Positions 34,576-44,000 are shown, counted from the first letter of the stretch. The stretch is 64,000 bases of DNA from Robertmurraya korlensis NBRC 107688 (GCF_001591645.1 NZ_BCVH01000003.1:1-64000); one strand, 5' to 3'. The notes: generated from the letters alone by a model not told the origin. Numbers and translations: made by a program.

Positions 34576-35496
34576 ATGATTAGAAGAGTAAGGAAGAAAA
34601 GGAAATGGTTGAGGAATTCTCTGTTATCTCTGTTTTTAGTAGCAGTGATAACTGTAGGATTTTCTATTTACCAATTTAAGAGTGGAGTAATGGAATCAAG
34701 TAACGAATTACATCAAGAAAATAATAATTATGAATTTCATGCTTTGGAGCCACAATTTGGAGAGATTAATATGTTGTTAATCGGTAATGATTCCAGAGGG
34801 GAAGAACATTCACGTTCAGACACGTTAATGATTGCTCATTATAACCTTATCTCCAATAAAATAAAGTTGGCCTCTATCATGAGAGATACATATGTGGATA
34901 TTCCGGGTCATGGGTACCAAAAGATAAACGCAGCTTTTGCATTTGGCGGCCCCGAGTTGGTTAGGCAAACTATCAAGGAAAACTTTGATGTAGATATTAA
35001 TTATTATGCGATCGTCGATTTCGAGGGGTTTACCAAAATAGTCGATGTTGTTGCACCGGATGGTGTGGAGGTTGAAATCCCTTATGAAATGTCTTATGGA
35101 ATTGATACGGTCCTTGAGCCAGGTACTCAAGTGCTACATGGGAACGATTTACTCGGATATGTTCGCTTTCGTCATGATCGATTACGTGATTTTGGTCGAG
35201 TGGAAAGACAACAAGAAGTAATATCGAAATTGAAAGAACAAGCAGTAAGTATTGAAAACCTGTACAATCTTCCGAAAATTATCGGCCGTACAGCACCGTA
35301 TGTTGATACAAACTTAGACACCCAATCTATCCTATCAATAAGTAAGGGGCTAATTACGAACAAGTCGCAAGGGGTCGAGAGTATTAGAATCCCTATTCAA
35401 TATTCCTTTGAGAATGACACGGTTGATGTTGGTGCGGTTCTTAAAGCAGATCTAGATATAAATAAGGAAGCATTAAAGTCATTCTTAGAAACTTAA
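34576..35496 (+). CDS. LytR-CpsA-Psr (LCP) family cell-wall polymer ligase
   Basis: 306 residues: cytosolic basic N-terminus, one membrane helix (about 13-32) and an LCP domain. The family motifs are NMLLIGNDSRGEEHSRSDTLMI, IMRDTYVDIPGHGYQKINAAFAFGG, and VRFRHDRLRDFGRVERQQ with the conserved Arg residues that bind the polyprenyl pyrophosphate. LCP enzymes attach teichoic acids or capsule to peptidoglycan. It starts 21 nt after the XRE gene. Confidence 0.9.
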   Translation: MIRRVRKKRKWLRNSLLSLFLVAVITVGFSIYQFKSGVMESSNELHQENNNYEFHALEPQFGEINMLLIGNDSRGEEHSRSDTLMIAHYNLISNKIKLASIMRDTYVDIPGHGYQKINAAFAFGGPELVRQTIKENFDVDINYYAIVDFEGFTKIVDVVAPDGVEVEIPYEMSYGIDTVLEPGTQVLHGNDLLGYVRFRHDRLRDFGRVERQQEVISKLKEQAVSIENLYNLPKIIGRTAPYVDTNLDTQSILSISKGLITNKSQGVESIRIPIQYSFENDTVDVGAVLKADLDINKEALKSFLET

Positions 35497-35533
35497 TTGG
35501 TGATTCAAATTACTATAACTGGAGATGAAAGAA

Positions 35534-35740
35534 ATGTTATCTAATATTGGTGCCCCAGGGGTTATATTAATACTTGTTGTTGCTCTTATCGTGTTTGGCC
35601 CAGAAAAGCTCCCTGAAATCGGTCGAGCGGCAGGGAAATCGATTAAAGAGTTTAAGAGAGCGTCTCAAGGATTAACCGGCAGCATAAAAGAGGAAATTAC
35701 AACTTTAGGTGCCGAACATAAAGAAGAAAAAAATAACTAA
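35534..35740 (+). CDS. tatA: Twin-arginine translocase TatA/TatE component
   Basis: About 68 residues: an N-terminal membrane helix ([20 protein letters not shown]), the [20 protein letters not shown] hinge and amphipathic helix, and a short charged tail. All features are typical of TatA. No TatC is adjacent, so it is either a supplementary pore subunit or serves a TatC encoded elsewhere. ATG 35534 is chosen because GGAGATG lies 8 nt upstream; the ATG at 35525 is inside that site. Confidence 0.88.
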   Translation: MLSNIGAPGVILILVVALIVFGPEKLPEIGRAAGKSIKEFKRASQGLTGSIKEEITTLGAEHKEEKNN

Positions 35741-35771
35741 TTAAATGAAATCGTTAGATGGGAGTCGTTGA

Positions 35772-36338
35772 GTGGAATTTTTTAATAAAATCGTTGAGAT
35801 CCTTGATCAATATGGACTAATTGGTCTAATCATTATGTCATTTGCCGAGGCCTCGTTTTTTCCAATTCCTCCGGATGTATTGTTAATTCCGATGGGAATA
35901 TCGAACCCTGACCGAGCTATTCTATATGCAGGGGTTACTACGGTATCATCTGTCGCTGGGGCTATATTCGGTTGGTGGATTGGGAAGAAATTCGGTAGAA
36001 AAGTTTTAAGACTGATTGTATCTGAAGATATTATTAGTAAAGCAGATCGATATTTTAATAAATACGGTGGTCAGACTCTGTTTTTTACAGGATTTACTCC
36101 GATTCCCTTTAAGGTCTTTACTATATTAGCAGGTATCAGTCAGGTGAAGCTAAAAGATGTTATTATTTGGTCACTTCTTGGAAGAGGCGCTAGGTTTCTA
36201 TTAGAAGGAGTGATCATTATGTATTTTGGCGACCGTGCCGTTCAAATTATGAATGATTATTTTCCGTGGATTACGCTGGTTGGTGGATTAGTAACCATCG
36301 TCATTATCTTGTTTATGTCTAAAAAGAGTTCAAACTAG
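35772..36338 (+). CDS. DedA family membrane protein
   Basis: 188 residues with four to five hydrophobic segments. The family signatures are FAEASFFPIPPDVLLIPMG and FTGFTPIPFKVFTILAG, then an Arg-containing GRGARF segment. DedA/SNARE-associated proteins are transporters or flippases of polyprenyl or phospholipid carriers. Next to an LCP ligase this suggests recycling of a cell-wall lipid carrier. GTG start behind GGGAGTC. Confidence 0.87.
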   Translation: MEFFNKIVEILDQYGLIGLIIMSFAEASFFPIPPDVLLIPMGISNPDRAILYAGVTTVSSVAGAIFGWWIGKKFGRKVLRLIVSEDIISKADRYFNKYGGQTLFFTGFTPIPFKVFTILAGISQVKLKDVIIWSLLGRGARFLLEGVIIMYFGDRAVQIMNDYFPWITLVGGLVTIVIILFMSKKSSN

Positions 36339-36373
36339 TAATCTCAAAAATTACTTTGGTTGGAGGGTTTAGA

Positions 36374-36655
36374 GTGGAGAAGAAAATAGTTAAAACCGGA
36401 GTATACTCATTAGTCATTTCGTTTCTTTTAATGACCGTTGGATTTAAAAAGGATATGGAAACGGTAGATGTTGATGGAGTTTCAGTGGTTCAAGCAATCG
36501 CTTATTCAGACTTTTTCTTTACCATTTTTAGATACTCAATCATCATTTCGATGGTAGCGATGTACCTTGCGTTTTTTGTACTACTTATCCAGAAGAAAAC
36601 GGATAGAATAGTGAATATTATAAAATTTAATCAAAGGTTGAATGGTAATAAATAG
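36374..36655 (+). CDS. Small two-TM membrane protein
   Basis: About 93 residues with helices at roughly 7-24 and 52-73 and an outside loop between them. GTG at 36374 follows TGGAGGG by 6 nt. Part of the envelope operon. No recognised family. Confidence 0.65.
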   Translation: MEKKIVKTGVYSLVISFLLMTVGFKKDMETVDVDGVSVVQAIAYSDFFFTIFRYSIIISMVAMYLAFFVLLIQKKTDRIVNIIKFNQRLNGNK

Positions 36656-36683
36656 TGAAACAGATGAGGATGGAGGTTTCAAT

Positions 36684-37196
36684 TTGTATTTAGTTGAGAA
36701 TCATTCATTGAAGTTACTCTATCTGCAAGAACAAAAAAAGTTATTAGTCAGGCTGTTATTTCCTTTGTATGTCTGTGTGGTTATGTTTTCTGTAACAATA
36801 AGTACTGAAAATATCCATCGTTCCATCAATCTGCCGTCTTTAAAGTCTTTTTTTTTGAAAATTGGTCAAATCAGCTATACGTATTATGAGAGGGATCCAT
36901 TTCTCTTGGGACCACTCTCTGATAGTGCCATTGGAAAAATGGTTTTGCTACTCCCCTTGGGATTCCTTGCACCAATTATATGGGGAAAAATTAGTCGGCT
37001 GAAAAATATATTGCTAATTGGGCTAATGGTATCAGTAGGCACTCAAGTGGTTAATTTTATAGGCTTAAAATATGACAAACTCAAATTAAGCACGAACATG
37101 AAAGAAGTAGTATACAGTGTTTTGGGTGTGTTTATAGGGCGCATTATTTATAAAATAATCTCTAAGAAAATAGGTAAGTTTGTATTCCATAGATAA
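36684..37196 (+). CDS. VanZ-like family membrane protein
   Basis: About 170 residues with four helices. The VanZ pattern is visible in GKMVLLLPLGFLAPIIWG, LMVSVGTQVVNFIGL and MKEVVYSVLGVFIG. VanZ confers low-level teicoplanin resistance in enterococci; most homologues are uncharacterised envelope proteins. TTG 36684 has GGAGG 8 nt upstream, better than the GTG-like starts upstream. Completes the XRE-LCP-TatA-DedA-TM-VanZ run. Confidence 0.75.
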   Translation: MYLVENHSLKLLYLQEQKKLLVRLLFPLYVCVVMFSVTISTENIHRSINLPSLKSFFLKIGQISYTYYERDPFLLGPLSDSAIGKMVLLLPLGFLAPIIWGKISRLKNILLIGLMVSVGTQVVNFIGLKYDKLKLSTNMKEVVYSVLGVFIGRIIYKIISKKIGKFVFHR

Positions 37197-37237
37197 AAAA
37201 ATATCCTGTTATTGGTGACTACGCCTGTGAAAGTTGA

Positions 37238-37420
37238 ACGTCAACACTACCAGGTGCAATTGTCATTCTTAGTGTTTGTATATTATTTTCAGCAAACAAT
37301 ATAGCTAGCGCAATAAGAGATGCCAGTTTTAATTCCGGTGATTCAGGCACCTATTATTACGAACGTTCTAGATTCAATGAAAATTTCAAGAAGCTTTTTA
37401 GAGGTATTGAAGAATCCTAA
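37238..37420 (+). pseudogene. Relic of a small membrane or secreted protein
   Basis: Sixty codons open after a TGA at 37235-37237. They read as a hydrophobic helix (about PGAIVILSVCILFSANNIA) followed by a polar Tyr/Ser/Asn-rich tail ending LFRGIEES. No ATG, GTG or TTG lies in a usable place, so the 5' end has probably been lost or shifted. Confidence 0.35.
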
Positions 37421-37470
37421 TAAAGAAGGTCAGTAGTATGGGAATTAATGTTCTTCTAAGGAGGAAGCTG

Positions 37471-37572
37471 ATGACTACAAATATTATTGTTCCGTTGACA
37501 TCATTAATCATCTTGGTGGGTATTGGTTTCTTAATATTCAAACTTGCTAGTGTTAAAAAGAAACAAAAATAA
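37471..37572 (+). CDS. 33-residue single-TM peptide
   Basis: ATG at 37471 behind a near-perfect AAGGAGGAAG site encodes MTTNIIVPLTSLIILVGIGF followed by LIFK and a short basic tail (KKKQK). It is one membrane helix with a positive C-terminus. A strong terminator follows at 37607-37638. It is likely the last gene of the envelope operon. Function unknown. Confidence 0.6.
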   Translation: MTTNIIVPLTSLIILVGIGFLIFKLASVKKKQK

Positions 37573-37606
37573 AGATAGATATACATAGTTATCAATTTAA
37601 ACATTA

Positions 37607-37638
37607 GAGAGCTTGGGTACGATCCTAGCTCTTTTTTT
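37607..37638 (+). terminator. Terminator
   Basis: AGAGCTTGG and CCTAGCTCT arms followed by seven Ts. Confidence 0.8.
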
Positions 37639-37668
37639 GTTGGTGAAAACAATTTTTAATAAAGAGCA

Positions 37669-37697
37669 AAAACTTTCTTTTGTTTAGAAACGTCTAA
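37669..37697 (+). promoter_or_regulatory. Probable ECF sigma promoter
   Basis: AAAAC (AAC at 37671-37673), a 17-bp spacer and CGTCTAA (37691-37697). This is the third AAC-N17-CG promoter before an ECF gene in this window. Confidence 0.55.
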
Positions 37698-37782
37698 TGG
37701 GTGGAAGGGAGCAGATTACAGTGGAAGAAAGTATCATTGAAGACCTTATCGTACATGACAGAGAGAACTAATAGATCAATTA

Positions 37783-38253
37783 ATGGATGAATATGGCCAA
37801 TCGTTATTACACCTTACCTATTCATACGTAGGTAAGAGGGAGATTGCAGAAGACCTTACACAAGAGATATTTGTTAAATGCTTTCAAAGATTAGAGCAAT
37901 TTCAAAAAAAGTCTTCATTAAAATCATGGATTTGGAGAATTGCCATCAATCATTGTAAGGACTATCTAAGGAACTGGCATTATAAACATATCATCGTATC
38001 GGAGGAAAAAATAAGGGATACACAAAGCCAGGAAACAGAAGTGGTAAACCAAGTGATACAGAGATATGAAGACGAAGAATTAGTGGCAATCGTATTGAGT
38101 TTGCCTGATACATACCGGGAAGTGATTTATTTATACTACTTCGAGGAACTATCAATTAGAGAAATTTCCTCCCTGACAAGTGTGAATCAGAATACGATTA
38201 AGACCAGGCTAAAACGAGCAAAAGAAATCCTAAAAGAGAGCTTGGAGGGATAA
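37783..38253 (+). CDS. ECF RNA polymerase sigma factor (N-terminus frameshifted)
   Basis: 156 residues containing most of region 2 (YSYVGKREIAEDLTQEIFVK, SLKSWIWRIAINHCKDYL) and region 4 (LPDTYREVIYLYYFEELSIR, NTIKTRLKRAKEIL). This ATG has no ribosome binding site. A GTG at 37721 behind GGAAGGGAG opens a 16-codon frame (VEESIIEDLIVHDREN) that ends in TAA. Restoring one base near 37766 would join it to LIDQLMDEYGQ of this frame and give a normal N-terminus. So the gene is probably frameshifted, or the read has an error. Confidence 0.75.
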   Translation: MDEYGQSLLHLTYSYVGKREIAEDLTQEIFVKCFQRLEQFQKKSSLKSWIWRIAINHCKDYLRNWHYKHIIVSEEKIRDTQSQETEVVNQVIQRYEDEELVAIVLSLPDTYREVIYLYYFEELSIREISSLTSVNQNTIKTRLKRAKEILKESLEG

Positions 38254-38255
38254 AC

Positions 38256-38666
38256 ATGGAAGAACGGTTAAAAAACTTGAAAAATGCTATGAAAAGAGCG
38301 GTTTTACAGGACCTGAATTTTACCGAGAAACATAAAAGTAGCATTAGACGACAAATGAATCAGCTTTCTGTAACTTCAGAAGAGGATGTATTATTAGCTA
38401 TTTTTCAGTTACTTAAAGAAAAGCGTACGGGTTTTGAATTGAGTAGATTGCTGCGTGCAAGAGGAATCGAAAAGTTTGAAAACGAAGAGGGTTTCCTCTA
38501 TATGTCCTTACATAAATTCGAACATAACGGTTACCTTCAGACTTACTGGGAAGAACCTGATGTTAAGTACTATCAGCTTAGTAACAGAGGGTTAAGATTG
38601 TTACAAAACCTTCAAAACGAAGGGAATAGCAAAGCTTACTTTCTAAAAGAAATATTGGAGAGGTAA
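38256..38666 (+). CDS. PadR-like winged-helix protein with anti-sigma-like N-terminal tail
   Basis: 136 residues. About the first 35 are a basic, helical tail (MEERLKNLKNAMKRAV, FTEKHKSSIRRQM) resembling the sigma-binding tails of some Bacillus anti-sigma factors. The rest is a PadR winged helix (LAIFQLLKEKRTGFELSRLL, EGFLYMSLHKFEHNGYL, YYQLSNRGLRLLQ). No membrane segment. It begins 2 nt after the sigma stop and 5 nt before the SEDS fusion, so it is likely the soluble partner of the sigma factor. Confidence 0.72.
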   Translation: MEERLKNLKNAMKRAVLQDLNFTEKHKSSIRRQMNQLSVTSEEDVLLAIFQLLKEKRTGFELSRLLRARGIEKFENEEGFLYMSLHKFEHNGYLQTYWEEPDVKYYQLSNRGLRLLQNLQNEGNSKAYFLKEILER

Positions 38667-38671
38667 CACAT

Positions 38672-39945
38672 ATGGGAAATATAAAAGAACATTTCTTATC
38701 TGAAGTGCTGCAGCATATTAAGTCAAAAGAAGCCAAAGAGGTTGTTTACAAAGAGTTAAGTTATCATATTAGAATGTCCAAGGTAGACTTAGTGTCGAAG
38801 GGGACGAATGAAAAAGAAGCTGAAGAAAAAGCTATTAAGCAAATGGGAAGCCCTAATGAACTTGGTATACACTTTAATAAGCTTTATCGTCCAATGTTTG
38901 ACTGGAAGCTATTTAGCCTCTTTTTATTTATTATAATTATGGGGATTCTTCCGACTCTAAATGACTATGCCCAGGAACGATACGCAGGAAATTTAATGCT
39001 CAATCAAAAGATTTACATCATATTAGGTATTTTTGTTTCAATTATTGTTATGCTGATTGATTATAGAAAGATTAAGAAAATGGGTTGGTTTTTCCTCATA
39101 GCAGGGATAGGATTATTACTGACCCTAAATTTATTACCAAATGTTGAGATTAATGGAGTTGGGTATATTCATTTATTTGGAATTACCATTACTGGGAGTT
39201 CACTTTTCCCTCTACTTCTAGTGTTTTGGGCTTTCTATTTGTCTAAGAAAAAGCCGAAACTGATTGTAGTCCTAGCAGTTTACTTGTTGTCTGTGTTCTT
39301 ATATATGGGACTACCTAGCTTTCCTAGTGTAATCATTTACTCTGTTCTTGTGTTCGGCTTATTTCTCTTTAGTTCCATTAGTAAGAAGGTCATTTATGGA
39401 ACCATTGGGGTATCTTTTACTCTTATCCTTATCCTTGTCAGTTTTTTATGGTTTACCGCAAAAGAATACCAAAAGGTTAGGTTACTTGCTTTTTTAAATC
39501 CCGATGAATATGCACAAAATGCTGGTTATACGTACATTGTGTTAAAAAATTTGCTATCTGATGGTGGATGGGTCGGTAATCAAGATCCACCTAGTTATGT
39601 TGGCATATTAACACCTGACATGGCTTTTGCTAATATTACCTATTTTTATGGGTGATGTTAGCTGGCTTCGTGTTCGTATTACTCTCTTTACTTTTATTTA
39701 AATTACTCATCCTTTTTGCACAAATAAAAGATCAATTCGGTAAACAACTTATCCTAGGAGTATGTTCATTACTGTCCGTTCAATTTGCATATAATGTAGG
39801 AACGATCCTTGGATTACTACCAATTATATCGATGTCATTACCCTTTATTAGCTACGGTTTAACACCAACCGTCCTAAATTCTCTTTTAATTGGGATCGTA
39901 TTAAGTGTGTATCGTAGGAAAAACTTAGTTTTAAATTATGACTAA
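38672..39945 (+). pseudogene. HAAS-SEDS (FtsW/RodA-like) fusion with a frameshift
   Basis: The first frame (to 39655) has a cytosolic HAAS/permease-prefix domain (about residues 1-75, with ELSYHIRMSKVDLVSKGTNE and QMGSPNELGIHFNKLY). SEDS helices follow, up to ANITYFYG and a stop. The second frame (39652-39945) supplies the last helices (SLPFISYGLTPTVLNSLLIG). The shift lies at a T5 run near 39643-39647. The loop that in RodA carries HTDFIF reads PDMAFANITYF, so the catalytic Asp appears to be missing. Possibly a non-catalytic SEDS homologue acting as regulator or sensor. Confidence 0.72.
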
Positions 39946-39972
39946 ATTTTTTATAAAGTAATTTCTTTATTA

Positions 39973-40000
39973 AAACGGCTGTCACTATTGATAGCCGTTT
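39973..40000. terminator. Terminator hairpin
   Basis: AAACGGCTGTCA-CTAT-TGATAGCCGTTT; the following T tract is interrupted. Confidence 0.65.
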
Positions 40001-40087
40001 ATTGGTTTTTGTTCCTAGTAGGACTAAGTTAAGGAAAGTATGTAACGTAGCAGATATAACCTCCGACTAATCAGTTGAGGTGATCTT

Positions 40088-40447
40088 ATGTTAAGGGTAG
40101 CAATGCTTTTTATCCTTATTTTAGGCCTGATTGTTTTTATACTTGGTTATTTAAATAGTTATCAAATTGATCATGAACGAGAAGATACTGAAATTGACAT
40201 TGAGTTATCTGACAAGAAAATCATACAGGGTAAAATTTTGGAGATAAACTCAACTAGTGTTTTTCTTGAATTAATGGGTGATTCAAAGAATATATCAAAC
40301 ACAATAAGGGTCAGTGTAGGCGATGAGAAGATGTTAGATAATCTGGTAGAAGAACAACATATTTTAGTTTGGTACGATTACATTAGAGAGTCTTATCCTC
40401 CACAGACAAGAGGGTTAAAAATTGAACAGTTTGATGGCAATGAATGA
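40088..40447 (+). CDS. Membrane-anchored hypothetical protein, DUF3221-like
   Basis: 119 residues: N-terminal membrane helix (about 5-22) and a small beta-rich outer domain. The C-terminal VWYDYIRESYPPQTRGLKIE resembles the end of DUF3221 OB-fold proteins. ATG start behind TTGAGGTGAT. Function unknown. Confidence 0.65.
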   Translation: MLRVAMLFILILGLIVFILGYLNSYQIDHEREDTEIDIELSDKKIIQGKILEINSTSVFLELMGDSKNISNTIRVSVGDEKMLDNLVEEQHILVWYDYIRESYPPQTRGLKIEQFDGNE

Positions 40448-40503
40448 CGGCCTGGCTAACTATAAATCAGGAAGTAACGTTGATATGGGTAGGAGGGAGC
40501 AAA

Positions 40504-40779
40504 ATGAAAAAAGTCAGTTGTGTTGTAATATTGGTTTTATCATTGCTGATCACGAACGGGTGTGAAAATACAAAACCTAAAATTACAGAAGAACGAGCGA
40601 AATCCATAGTGATCGAACATCATACTAGTAACAATGGAAAAGTGGACATAATTTCTGTAACTCACAAAAAAAATGAGTATATGATTGTGTGGGATAAAAA
40701 AGAAAACTGTGAGAATGGGATAGATTATATTGATGACCAAAATGGAGAAATAAAAGAGGGGCAGACTACGATATGTTAG
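40504..40779 (+). CDS. Small lipoprotein, unknown function
   Basis: 91 residues. The signal peptide ends in the lipobox-like ITNGC (about residues 16-20). The mature part contains ERAKSIVIEHH and a VDIISVTHKKNEYMIVWDKK hairpin reminiscent of PepSY-like folds. ATG 40504 follows AGGAGGG; the longer upstream frame overlaps the previous gene and is not needed. Confidence 0.7.
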   Translation: MKKVSCVVILVLSLLITNGCENTKPKITEERAKSIVIEHHTSNNGKVDIISVTHKKNEYMIVWDKKENCENGIDYIDDQNGEIKEGQTTIC

Positions 40780-40809
40780 TTTGAAATGTAATTTGATAAT
40801 AAAGGTCTT

Positions 40810-40838
40810 GAAACCTGTTCTTTTAGAGGACAGGTTTC
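40810..40838 (+). terminator. Terminator hairpin
   Basis: GAAACCTGTTC and GGACAGGTTTC with a TTTTAGA loop. The U-rich tail is weak. Confidence 0.5.
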
Positions 40839-40933
40839 TGTGTTTCTATTATTCGAAACTCATTAAAAAGGTCAAAAAAAGCGGTAAGGTAGTCAAGAAA
40901 TTAGTATAGAAATCCAAACCAACTATGAAATAA

Positions 40934-40947
40934 TGAAAGCGCTAACA
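40934..40947 (+). promoter_or_regulatory. Consensus cre site upstream of the GH59 gene
   Basis: TGAAAGCGCTAACA fits the CcpA consensus TGNAARCGNWWWCA at every position. It lies 127 bp before the start codon and should mediate carbon catabolite repression. A short palindrome TGAGGGAACCCTCA follows at 40985-40998. Confidence 0.7.
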
Positions 40948-41073
40948 AGGTGATTTGCTTCAATCAATTATCAGTTAGAACTAATGAGGGAACCCTCACT
41001 AGCTAACATAATACTTGGATAAGAGGAGGGGAGTTGAAGGTACTTAGAATACAAGAAACAAAGGGAAGGAAAG

Positions 41074-44000
41074 ATGCGAAACATGACAAGAAAAAGGAAA
41101 AAGTTTAAGAAAATCATCGGAAGTATCTGTGTGACGTCCATGCTATTTGGCTCGGTTGCTTTTGTAGATACACCGAAAACAAAAGCGGAAGTTCCTACAA
41201 AAACGATTACGATTGACGGAAACAATGTTGATAAATATAACCGCTTCAAAGGCTTTGGAACGGTAACAGCTAACAATACTTCACGGCTCATGATGGATTA
41301 CAAAGAAGAGCATCCAGAGGAATACTGGGAAATGATGCATAAGCTTTTTAATAAGGATACGGGTGCTGGACTCGCGCATGTCAAAGTGGAGTTGGGTGCA
41401 GATGTGAATTCCTCTTCTGGTACAGAACCAGCCACCATGCGTTATGCAGATGAACCAGCCAATGTCCTTAGAGGGGCTGGCTTCCAATTTGCAGCCGATG
41501 CTAAATCAATCAATCCTGATATTACCGTTGAAATTTTACGATGGGGAGAACCACGCTGGACATGGAATGGAGTGGCAAATGGAGAATACGAGAATCGCTA
41601 TCAGTGGTATAAACAAACGATCGATGCTGTGTATAAGGAGTATGGAGTTAAACTAGATTATGTGGGGATTTCCCAAAATGAGCGTGCCATAAATAACAAT
41701 GGAAGAATGGAGCTTGAATGGCTGAAATACTTCACGACCAAAATCAAACAAGAACCAAATTATGAAACAGACTATAAAGATATCAAGCTAGTAGCGGCAG
41801 ATGGATACCGAGATACATCCACCATTAGCCGGACACTTCTCAATCATCCCGATTTAATTGGTGAAATTGATGTCATCAGCTCCCATTACGGTCTAACAGG
41901 TTCAAATGAAATGACTCAATTACAGAATAAATTAATTGCCGAGGGGAAGAAGCCGAAAGAAAGTTGGGTGTCTGAGGGGATTGCCCCGATGATCAATGCG
42001 CGATACCGCGACAATATGGAGCCGCAGTATAAAGGACTTGGAGGCAAGGCAGGTATCATTGATGTGACATCCCGTATTATTTCGGTTTACTCTTGGACTG
42101 GAGCAGGAAGCAACCCACTTAACGCCGTTTCTTTCGACTTTCAACCTTCCGTGGCCGCCTTTTACGAAGGGTCCGCTTATAATCCAAAGCATTTGATCAG
42201 TGCGTATGACCCGTGGTCTGGTTTTTATGAAGTAGATGGAGGAGTACAAGGAGTTCGCCATGTGATGAATTTTGTTGGATATGATGACCATACCACACCT
42301 GAGAACGAGCGTTGGCAGTATGTGAAGGGTGCAACTTATAGTGATGGAGCCTTTTTTGATGGTGGGGTAGATGTGGATACGAGTACTCATAACTATTTAA
42401 CATTAAAAGATCCTGAAACAGATGATTACTCAACCGTTTTTGCTAACAACACAAAAGATACTCGAAAATATAAGATCGAAGCGAAAAATTTAGACGGGAA
42501 AGAAAATGCACCGGTCTATGTGTGGGAAACACGCGGACCAGATCAGGGAGAAGCAATTGATGCAAACTGGTTTAAGAAAGTAAAGGTGATTCAACCGGAA
42601 AATGGAGTATATGAAGTGGAAGTGCAGCCTTACTCCATTGTAACGATTTCTACATTAGATAAGGAATCTGAAGTAGAAGGCTTTGAATATGTGTCAGAAC
42701 CAGTCGATGTATCAAAGGATACGATCCTTCCATTGCCTTATAAGGATGATTTTGAATACAAAAATTATCCAAAGGACGATAAAGGTAGAGATTATGTGGA
42801 CCGTCGAGGCGGAACCCCACGATATACAACCGATCAGCTGGCAGCCTTTGAAGTAGTGAAAGAAGCCACCAAACCAGTAGCTAGTGGAAGTGCTGAACGT
42901 ACGAATCTAGAGATTCCAGATGGGAAGGCTCATGGAAATATGCTACAACAGAAAATTTCACATGACATCATCGGCGCAGATTGGGCCGTATGGGGAGGAG
43001 GAATAGATGGATCTGCTTCTAACAGCAATCCAAACACAACTATAGGTGATCACCGCTGGGTGAATTACAAAGCATCGTTCGACTTTTTACTAGACACTCA
43101 TACGCCAGAGGTTGAAGGTAGAAGCAATTATGCCCTTATTGGAGTTCGTCAAATGAAGGCAGGCGGAAATGATTCATACGCACCGTACAATGCTCGTGTC
43201 TTTTCAAACGGAAATTACGAAATTCTGAAGCTTGGAAAAGTAGTGAAAAGTGGTACACTCGAAGGGTTTGACAACAAAGTCTGGCATAATCTAGCCTTCG
43301 AAGCCAAGGAAAACCTATTCACACTATATGTGGACGGAGAAGAAATATCTTCGTATACGGATGAACAATCAACCGTCATGTCCGGAAGAGTGGTGATCGG
43401 ATCTGGTTATTATGAAACTCTATATGATAACTTCCGTGTTGATCCAATCAAAGGGTACACCTATGAATCGTTGAAAATTGATAGTGCCCAAGGTAAGAAA
43501 TATTCTTCCGAGGAAGAGGCATTACAATCGCTAGATTCCTTGAATCCGATTGGGTTTGTAGGAAAGTGGGACTATACGCAAGCAGGCTACGCTCATTTTA
43601 ACCGAACTCAAATGACCGCAAAATCAGATGCTCCCGTTTGGAACGGGGTAACGGTTGGTCACAGAGATTCAACCACCGTACAAGGAACACTGAATAAAGT
43701 CTTTTACTCAAGCGGCTGGTCCTCCAACAGTTCGAATGCTTGGGGTGGAGTAGGAGCATCCTTTGAAATTCCGTTTAAAGGTACAGAGATTAGACTATTT
43801 GGAGAAACAAATCCATCAAACGGCAAGGCTGATGTGTATTTAGACGGACAATTAGTCGGTGAGGCAAACTACACCAATAATAGCAGCATTACGCAAATGG
43901 TGTGGTCACAGGCAGACCTTGAAGATAAACCACATACGCTTAAAGTCGTATCAAAAGAGAAGTATATCAGTCTCACCAAGGCTGAAATTGAGACGAGTGA

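Noticed and set aside
37398-37652. 84-codon minus-strand frame
   Set aside because: Antisense to the 33-residue peptide gene and the terminator; low-complexity translation of AT-rich DNA.
41281-42433. Several minus-strand frames inside the GH59 gene
   Set aside because: Shadows of a strongly coding plus-strand gene.
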